30,539 nt of DNA from Stramenopiles sp. TOSAG23-3 (lineage: Eukaryota; Sar): contig LT642229.1 in the NCBI GenBank assembly GCA_900128585.1, forward strand, positions 1-30,539. The letters are read 5' to 3'. A program made the translations under genes and the position numbers. Below the pieces are notes generated by a model. It saw nothing but the letters and a program-made list of their open reading frames with translations, had not been told where the DNA came from and did not search any database. Numbering within the stretch: position 1 is the stretch's first letter; each line of letters begins with the position of its first letter. Below, piece by piece: positions 24,340 to 30,539 of this stretch.

Positions 24340-25566
24340 CTACCTGTTGCTCGTGGGGGAGTATAGTTCCCTTCTTACGGTATCCTCAATCCCTTCCATT
24401 GTTCTTCTGGACACCTTCATTGGCTTCTTCACGACACCACCGCCGTCCCCCCAGGGGCTTCTCAAGGGCGCTGTCCTCGGCCTAGTATCGAAATAGTCTC
24501 CACGAGCATGTCGCGGGGGACTGTACTTGGCAGGCCCAGGAATATCCTTGGACCTGTAAACTACCCATTCCAGCGGTGTTTTCGGTCGTGACTCGTTAAA
24601 TCTACCACCTCCTATTTTCGGATTAGGCAGCATCCCGTACGTTGCTGGCCCTGGCGTGTCCTTGTTGTAATACATTACCCACTCGATCTCTGATTTTCCA
24701 TTCCCACTGTTAAACCGGCCCCCGCCGATCTTTGGCAGTGGCGGAGCAGGGTATTCGGCGGACGATGGGGTGTCCTTGGCGAAGTATTGTATCCAATCTA
24801 TTTCCGACTTTAATTTTGCCGAGCTTATTCTCCCTCCTTTGGGGAGTGGGATTGGTGCCGGCTCGTAGTCGGACGGCCCTGGAAGCTGTTTCGAACGGTA
24901 CACTATCCACTCCGTATAACTTTTCGGCCGGGATTCGTTGAACCGGCCGCCGTTGATTTTTGACATTTCCGGCCGAGGGTAGGCATTTGGCCCTGGGGTC
25001 TGCGACGCAAAGTACATTGTCCAGTCGATTTCACTTTTTGGGTTGCTTGTGTTAAAAATACCACTGTATTTGTTCAGACTATGACCAAACATCCGGGAGT
25101 CTTTGATTGTATACGTGGAAGGTCCCGGGGATGGCAGGGTCTTGACGGGCCGAAACCCTCGTTTTTTAGGTTTTTTCTTTCTTCTTCTCTTCTTTTTCTT
25201 CGCTAAGCGTTTCCTCCGCTTTCTGAGCTTTCCCATAAGGTTCCTATTTTCAATCGTCTTTAGAGACTCGAAATGTATGCCTGAAGCGCCGAAGGAAATT
25301 CTTTTCGAGACTGCCTTGTACGCAGGCGTGGTCTTGTCGAGGCTTGCCAAAGACACAGGCAAAGGGTCGTAATCTTCCAGGCACTCTCGTGCTCTACTTT
25401 TTGTTCTATACAGTGTTCGCGTGTTTCCATTTCGGTAGTCATCATGCTCATTCTCATATTCGTCTTGGTATGCGTTTGCGTCGTACGAATCCGTGTCTGA
25501 ACCCCCATCCTCTTCCCCATGGGTTTCACGACTAGCGGTAAGCCCAGTGCTCTCGGCTTCTGCCAT
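24340..25566 (-). CDS. PGP/STPGR (SHIPPO-type) repeat protein, probably axonemal or microtubule-associated
   Basis: The 408-residue protein has an acidic N-terminus (1-70), a strongly basic block (113-137, almost all Lys/Arg) and six proline motifs of the form xPGPxxY. These lie at about 146-152, 190-196, 228-234, 266-272, 304-310 and 342-348. From the second on, the period is exactly 38 residues, each unit also carrying GGRFN...K(S/T)..(D/E)W..Y.(S/A/N)K. The fourth unit has PSSAEY in place of PGPxxY. PGP/STPGR repeats occur in ODF3/SHIPPO and related proteins of sperm tails, cilia and flagella, where they bind microtubules; the same role is inferred here. The basic block could add tubulin binding or nuclear import. 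The start is the ATG at 25566, and the gene ends in TAG, convergent with the 124-aa ORF. Confidence 0.88.
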   Translation of the reverse strand: MAEAESTGLTASRETHGEEDGGSDTDSYDANAYQDEYENEHDDYRNGNTRTLYRTKSRARECLEDYDPLPVSLASLDKTTPAYKAVSKRISFGASGIHFESLKTIENRNLMGKLRKRRKRLAKKKKRRRKKKPKKRGFRPVKTLPSPGPSTYTIKDSRMFGHSLNKYSGIFNTSNPKSEIDWTMYFASQTPGPNAYPRPEMSKINGGRFNESRPKSYTEWIVYRSKQLPGPSDYEPAPIPLPKGGRISSAKLKSEIDWIQYFAKDTPSSAEYPAPPLPKIGGGRFNSGNGKSEIEWVMYYNKDTPGPATYGMLPNPKIGGGRFNESRPKTPLEWVVYRSKDIPGPAKYSPPRHARGDYFDTRPRTAPLRSPWGDGGGVVKKPMKVSRRTMEGIEDTVRRELYSPTSNR

Positions 25567-25827
25567 TGCTGCACAGACGGCCCTCTAAAGGTTGTACTGC
25601 GCGCCCTTCAATTTACCCGGAACAGTACTAATAGAGTGTACTCTTCGGTTACAGCGGCCAAGGGCTCTTTGGGTTTTGTTCGAAGCTGCTCCTCTGCAAA
25701 TTTCCATGAGTACTCAAAAATATTCTAGAAGGGGGGCGTACTTGTGCCACCAAATTCTTGCACGTTGCACGTTGCTCATTGTCGTTTGTTCCTTTGTTGT
25801 TATTATTACTTGTTGCTCCTCCATTAT

Positions 25828-25858
25828 AAAAAAAAAAAGAAGAAGAAGAGAAGAAGAA
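25828..25858 (+). repeat. Purine tract
   Basis: An A-run followed by AAG units, all purine on the + strand, about 260 bp upstream of the PGP-repeat gene start (TTC-type on its coding strand). Confidence 0.85.
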
Positions 25859-26392
25859 CGAATGAGAAAAAAAGACTGCAACTAAACGGAACAATGAAAA
25901 CAAAAACTCATTTCACAAGTCTACATAATAATATAGTTAACACATTTAATTTCTCCTATGAAATGATAATTTACGCGTACTTCATCGAGAAATGCTTTCT
26001 CCGTCCGAATCCTACATTACCTCGTGGTGTGCTGTTCAATTTACATTTGTAGAATTTTTATTATTATTGTTATAATGGTGCGTACCTGTACCGTACGGGT
26101 ACCACCACCACCATGAATTTTTCATATTTTAGAAGTTCCTGCTGAAATAAATTGCAAATAATAATATAATCATCATCACCACATCATATTTTCTTCTAAT
26201 TGCAATAATATTAATTATTTCTTTCGTGGTTGACTTTATTTATAACGTTTGTGTTCGCTCGTCATTGTATTCTTCGTTCTTTTACGCCCCGTGTCGCGTT
26301 CAACGTAGGCATTTCTACCTAATCGAACATTCTAAAACAAACGGTTTAAAACAAGAATTTGAACCCGATCCGTTTGGTCATCACTGCTGCAA

Positions 26393-26413
26393 ATGAAAGG
26401 CAGAGAACTGTGA
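26393..26413 (+). promoter_or_regulatory. Possible short upstream ORF of the LRR gene
   Basis: ATG, five codons and TGA, ending 8 bp before the ATG chosen for the LRR gene. It could lower translation of the main frame if the transcript begins upstream of it, or it may be untranscribed. No transcript data are available here. Confidence 0.3.
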
Positions 26414-26421
26414 TCGATCGG

Positions 26422-29400
26422 ATGGAGGCATTTAAGAAAGATGAAGACCAGGCAACGATCAACCCGATGTTTATTGCCAGATCAACGAGGGCTGTGGCAG
26501 ACCATGGGAGCAAAACGGATTTTTCACCATCACAAGAGAAAGAAACCAGTCAACAGAAACGCAGCCGAATAATACACCACATTACCCGCACATTACTGTT
26601 CCTTGCGATTCCTCTACTGTGTATATGGTACATTGAAGACGCATACGTGCAGGATCATATGCTCTTGTTGACGTACATCCAAATTCTATTTATGGTTGTA
26701 TTTCAAGGGGTATTTTTGCAATCATTTTTAACCCAAGAAAACACAACTGTCAAAATGATGGTTGTGGCAACACTTCTGTACGTGCTTACGTGTTTGATTT
26801 GTAGGGCTACACCCGAAGGAATGGGCACGGGGAAAACTGTGGAAACAGAAAGTTGTGGACAATGTGCGGAATGTTGGTGGGTCGACAAGGAAGACATTCC
26901 TGGAGAAATATCTCACTACCTGATAGAAAATGAAGAAACGGGTTTCTTTGCTACTGGTGCTTCGTATGAAGGAACACGGTTAACTCGTGAACAAGTTTTG
27001 ACATTTACTGGCCATCTGACATTTGCCCAAAAACTCCTTGCAGGTACTGCTCAAGATGTTGATCCAACGGCATGTGATGGGATTTTTGTCAATATTGTAG
27101 CAACTAGTCTTGTTGGAACGTGCAATGGAACATGCCAAGCAGCGAAAATTAGTCGAACGAAATGTAAAAATAGCATCCGTGGGCAAAATTGCTTAACGTT
27201 CCTTGATAGTATAAAAGATTTCCCTTTTATGGCCGCTTTTGCACCCTACATACGATTTCAGTTTTCAAATGATGAAACAGTAGACAACCTAGCACGAGCA
27301 TTGCTCATTAAAAGAATACAACAGTTTGAACATGCGCTGGGTAATGTCACAAATTGGTTGGATCTTTGTGGTAATAATGAACTCTTTGCAGCTAGCAATG
27401 ATACAGTGTTCAATTGCTCGCACCCAAACAACAATCGACCGCAATCTTCAAAAATACTCCATAAATCCTACGTAGCTACCGGCGCAAAGGTAACGTGGAC
27501 GACTATTTGTAGTGCAATATGGGCAATCATATGGGGATCCCACACTCTCACATTTCGCACAACAAAACTTCGACCGCTTTACAAAACCGATGTCATGCAA
27601 CTCATTGTGTCCATAGGGTTTTTGGTTGCACTCACCGGATTCATGTTTCAAAAACTGGTCTTGTTTGACACCAGAAGCACGCAGACGATCGGGGAAGTAG
27701 TGGTTACTCATACATACGGCATCGTGCTTGCAATCAACTCGTTTATATTGTTCAAGTCCACATTTGCCCTTCAAGGCAAGAAACCAAGACTTGTTAATAC
27801 CAGCGAAAACAATAAACTTTTGAAATGGTATTCGATATTTGACGCGTTAACAGACGTCGATGATGGAAAATACTACTTCGTCTATATTGTTTTATTTGAG
27901 CTTGTGGAAATTATTGTCCAAATGGCGACCTTTGATGTTATGGCACGAACAAACGACATGGATTATGTTTTGGCTTCAACAACCATTTTATCATTGAATC
28001 TAGTAACAACTCCAATGGCTTTTATGCTCTCTAGATTCAATGATAGTTGGGGAAGGAAAACCACGTTCATTGTCGACACTATACTAGAGGCATCTTACCT
28101 TTTTCTGAATTTACAAGCGACAGGGCGAAATGATTTATTACAGTTCTCTGTGATGCTTTCAATTTTGTTCCCACTCCTGACATTGCTGGCGAAGGTTCGC
28201 GCATTTGTAGAGTTGTCAACCACGTACATTGCTAATAAAGATCGACGCGACTCATGGCTCCATACAAGTTTACAAGCGTTGCAACAATCGTTACAGAAGA
28301 CTTCAGGATCCAAAAAACGCAAACGCAGACACCAACAGCCCATAAACATTCAAAACGCGCTCTCAGTTTTTGTTGGAGCCTTAATGGTGGTTTTAGGCAT
28401 TTCCTTCTTTGTTTATATTGTGGTTAACATTTTGCTCGTTACAGAAGATTGTGGAAAAAAGCTTGGAAAAGAGATTTGGGAAGGTGCGCATCCTCGGTAT
28501 GTTTTCAAGGATGGGCCGTTAATAACACCAACATGTCATTTTGAGACCATCGCCTCTATCAAAGCAAACGGCAAAGGTATAACGCACCTTACAGCAGACA
28601 TCAGCTCCCTAGTAAATTTGATAGAAATTGATCTACGAGACAACGAGATCAAGCGTTTGCCACCACAAATTACAAAACTAAAGCGTTTATTTGTGGTAAA
28701 ATTTGATCGCAATCCGGTATGGGATGAGATAATGTGGGAAAATCAGGGTTTTTTGCGGTACCCTAAAATTTTGTTCCACTTCACAAATCTGCGGTCATTA
28801 AGCCTTGGATACAATCGGATCACAAACATACCGTCCAGTATAAGCCGACTTGGAAATTTAAGATCGCTTTTCCTGCAAAATAATTCAATACATCGAGGAG
28901 GTCTATCGCAGGAAATAACAGTTTTGACAAAGCTTGAAGTATTGGATGCCAATTTTAATCCCGTCGCAAGCTCGTTGCAATGGTCAAACATTGATCCTAC
29001 CGGAGCGTTGCGCATTTTACGACTAATAAACAATACAATGAAAGACCTCGACTTATCAAACGGCAGATTTAGTGCGGGGGAGACAGCAACAGTATTGCAA
29101 CTGCTCCCTCGTTTGGAACGTTTGAATGTATCAAATAATCAGTTACAGATGGTTTCGTTTCGTGCCGTGGACTTTACATCAATGCTGCTACAAGTACTAG
29201 ATGTGTCGTTGAACCCTGTAAAAGATGTCCGTTTACTTGACTTGTATCAGTTGGATAATGTACACAAAAGAGGGATGGTTTATATGAAAAACTTAGACGC
29301 AGCAATGTTTGCTTTCGATAGCCTAGATGTAGACAGATCTCGGAAGTTACCGTTTGGGTTGATGGGACACTATTTTGCAGAAAATGTTTTATTGCATGTG

Positions 29401-30390
29401 CTGTTTGAAGGAAATGGGACACTGCAATTTCCCTTTTGCCGCTTGCAAAACAATCTTATAAGCGTTACTGTTAAGGCTGTCAGAAATCTTTCTACAGCAT
29501 GCTTAGGAAAACAAAATGGTCTGAAACTACTCCGACTCAGTGAGAACAAAATAGAAAATATCAATCTTAACAAATTTAGCACATTGGAATTGTTAGAACT
29601 GACTAAAGAAGGAGTCAAATCCATTGATGTCTCCATGTTAGCATCCCTTCAATCATTGAAACTTGATGATACCCCGTTAAGTTCAATTGACCTTCGCAAT
29701 TTATCAGAACTGACACAATTAAGTTTTGCCCGTAATCATTTTACATTTGCCAATGTTAGTTTTCTGCAAAAAATAAAAAAACTGACAATACGCGACAATC
29801 CTCGATTGACTAATGTTTATATTGGGCAATTGATACACTTGACTTATTTGAGTCTTTCTGGCAACCAACTGAAGTCAATCGATCTCACTCAGGCGGTAAG
29901 ACTGGAAGAACTGCATCTCAGCAGAAACCAGCTTACTTCCATCAATGTAAAACCGTTGAAACAGTTGAAACATGTACATCTACAAGAAAATAATTTAACG
30001 TCCATCATAAATGTGACTGCTTTGACTGGGCTTGAATCGCTGAAATTGCACAGCAATAGTTTCAACAGTTCTGTTCCTGACACATTTAGTAAGTTAATAC
30101 ACCTTAGTTGTCTCAGCATGCGCAGTTCTCATTTGAAAGGAAATCTACCATGGATCGGCGAGTTGAGAAACTTGGAATTGCTGGATCTGCGGAACAATAC
30201 CTTGGAGGGCAAATTATCATTAAAACAATTGTTAAAGCTAAAATATTTGGGCCTCGGTGGTTCCGGGATCGATATGAATACGTCAGAAGTTCAAAGTATG
30301 TTACCCCACCTAAAGTATCATGGGGATCATTACCGTCATGAATCTTTTACTCCTGAAATGTCACATAGCTATAACACTTGGTGTATTTGA
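26422..30390 (+). CDS. Polytopic membrane protein with extracellular leucine-rich repeats (about 11 TM segments plus LRR domain)
   Basis: The 1322-residue product starts at the first in-frame ATG; the frame is open upstream to a TAA at 26347 but without ATG. Hydrophobic spans lie at about 52-74, 81-103, 111-129, 357-377, 391-415, 427-449, 485-507, 516-537, 548-567, 572-597 and 645-673. Basic residues flank them in a positive-inside pattern (QQKRSR before TM1, KKRKRRHQQ between TM10 and TM11), which puts the N-terminus inside and the C-terminal domain outside. A Cys-rich loop with N-glycosylation sites lies at 130-356. From about 710 to 1300 come LRRs, first of LxxLxLxxNxI type and towards the end with plant-like 24-residue units. 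There is no kinase or TIR domain. A surface sensor or adhesion role is inferred. Similar multi-TM LRR proteins are, as I recall, frequent in oomycetes and other stramenopiles. Confidence 0.88.
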   Translation: MEAFKKDEDQATINPMFIARSTRAVADHGSKTDFSPSQEKETSQQKRSRIIHHITRTLLFLAIPLLCIWYIEDAYVQDHMLLLTYIQILFMVVFQGVFLQSFLTQENTTVKMMVVATLLYVLTCLICRATPEGMGTGKTVETESCGQCAECWWVDKEDIPGEISHYLIENEETGFFATGASYEGTRLTREQVLTFTGHLTFAQKLLAGTAQDVDPTACDGIFVNIVATSLVGTCNGTCQAAKISRTKCKNSIRGQNCLTFLDSIKDFPFMAAFAPYIRFQFSNDETVDNLARALLIKRIQQFEHALGNVTNWLDLCGNNELFAASNDTVFNCSHPNNNRPQSSKILHKSYVATGAKVTWTTICSAIWAIIWGSHTLTFRTTKLRPLYKTDVMQLIVSIGFLVALTGFMFQKLVLFDTRSTQTIGEVVVTHTYGIVLAINSFILFKSTFALQGKKPRLVNTSENNKLLKWYSIFDALTDVDDGKYYFVYIVLFELVEIIVQMATFDVMARTNDMDYVLASTTILSLNLVTTPMAFMLSRFNDSWGRKTTFIVDTILEASYLFLNLQATGRNDLLQFSVMLSILFPLLTLLAKVRAFVELSTTYIANKDRRDSWLHTSLQALQQSLQKTSGSKKRKRRHQQPINIQNALSVFVGALMVVLGISFFVYIVVNILLVTEDCGKKLGKEIWEGAHPRYVFKDGPLITPTCHFETIASIKANGKGITHLTADISSLVNLIEIDLRDNEIKRLPPQITKLKRLFVVKFDRNPVWDEIMWENQGFLRYPKILFHFTNLRSLSLGYNRITNIPSSISRLGNLRSLFLQNNSIHRGGLSQEITVLTKLEVLDANFNPVASSLQWSNIDPTGALRILRLINNTMKDLDLSNGRFSAGETATVLQLLPRLERLNVSNNQLQMVSFRAVDFTSMLLQVLDVSLNPVKDVRLLDLYQLDNVHKRGMVYMKNLDAAMFAFDSLDVDRSRKLPFGLMGHYFAENVLLHVLFEGNGTLQFPFCRLQNNLISVTVKAVRNLSTACLGKQNGLKLLRLSENKIENINLNKFSTLELLELTKEGVKSIDVSMLASLQSLKLDDTPLSSIDLRNLSELTQLSFARNHFTFANVSFLQKIKKLTIRDNPRLTNVYIGQLIHLTYLSLSGNQLKSIDLTQAVRLEELHLSRNQLTSINVKPLKQLKHVHLQENNLTSIINVTALTGLESLKLHSNSFNSSVPDTFSKLIHLSCLSMRSSHLKGNLPWIGELRNLELLDLRNNTLEGKLSLKQLLKLKYLGLGGSGIDMNTSEVQSMLPHLKYHGDHYRHESFTPEMSHSYNTWCI

Positions 30391-30539
30391 TTGTGAAGAG
30401 GTAGTTCATATTTTTTAATGACTGCGAACCGTACGAGTAGGAGCAACTTGTAAAAATAATGTTATACTACTTCAAAAGTAATCATTATTACCAATCAAAG
30501 TTGTACAATACAATGTGTTTATGTTTTTTTCAGCTACTA
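30391..30539. other. 3' flank of the LRR gene
   Basis: AT-rich sequence after the TGA stop. No canonical AATAAA and no further gene is seen before the window ends. Confidence 0.5.

Larger units (their letters stand above)
25567..26421. other. Divergent gap between the PGP-repeat and LRR genes
   Basis: Mixed-composition leader on the PGP-gene side, then AT-rich DNA with a purine tract and a CGTAC/GGTACC-rich, partly inverted stretch near 26081-26114. A reading frame near 25744-26052 is low-complexity and lacks an ATG start, so it is not called. A six-codon upstream ORF (26393-26413) precedes the LRR start. Confidence 0.55.

Noticed and set aside
25582-25707. 41-codon minus-strand ORF just upstream of the PGP-repeat gene
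   Set aside because: It has an ATG but no recognisable content, and it ends before the main start; it could be an upstream ORF or chance.
25744-26052. 102-codon plus-strand frame in the gap before the LRR gene
   Set aside because: It lacks an ATG start, runs through the purine tract as poly-Lys and has no recognisable content.
26359-26421. 21-residue N-terminal extension of the LRR membrane protein
   Set aside because: It would need a TTG start; the first ATG in frame is at 26422.

Overview
The window is nuclear DNA of a free-living or host-associated unicellular eukaryote. Genes are widely spaced on both strands and separated by AT-rich DNA full of triplet microsatellites (GAA/TTC, CAA/GTT, TAA). 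The standard genetic code is used: TAA, TAG and TGA all serve as stops. No spliceosomal intron is needed for any recognisable gene, including one open reading frame of about 15 kb. Two genes belong to families associated with cilia, flagella or spermatids (a ZSWIM2-like E3 ligase and a PGP/SHIPPO-repeat protein), so the organism probably makes a flagellated stage. The polytopic LRR protein resembles proteins I associate with stramenopiles. A labyrinthulomycete or another heterotrophic stramenopile is my low-confidence guess.

Layout from left to right: a TTC/GTT-repeat 5' flank; pantothenate synthetase (+, 400-1341); convergent to it, a SWIM-RING-ZZ-RING E3 ligase (-, 1508-3664); an AT-rich divergent gap; a small unrecognised ORF (+, 4646-4963); a gap with a 32-bp tandem duplication and a long purine-rich tract; a giant VPS13 bridge lipid-transfer protein (+, 6109-21090) with C2, PDZ-like and C-terminal PX domains; convergent to it, a SET-domain methyltransferase with a signal peptide (-, 21675-22982); a divergent gap with a GAA tract and a 68-bp near-perfect palindrome; a small unrecognised ORF (+, 23778-24152); convergent to it, a PGP-repeat protein (-, 24340-25566); a divergent gap; and an 11-TM LRR membrane protein (+, 26422-30390).

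The genes do not form an operon or an evident pathway. They are ordinary chromosomal neighbours covering vitamin B5 synthesis, ubiquitination, lipid transport at membrane contacts, protein methylation, axoneme structure and surface sensing. The most notable points are the domain make-up of VPS13 (FFAT-like motif, PDZ-like domain, PX domain), the secretory signal on a SET methyltransferase, the exact 38-residue period of the PGP-repeat protein, and the restriction of long purine/pyrimidine tracts to gaps that contain at least one start codon. I found no tRNA, rRNA, CRISPR array, transposase or reverse transcriptase.
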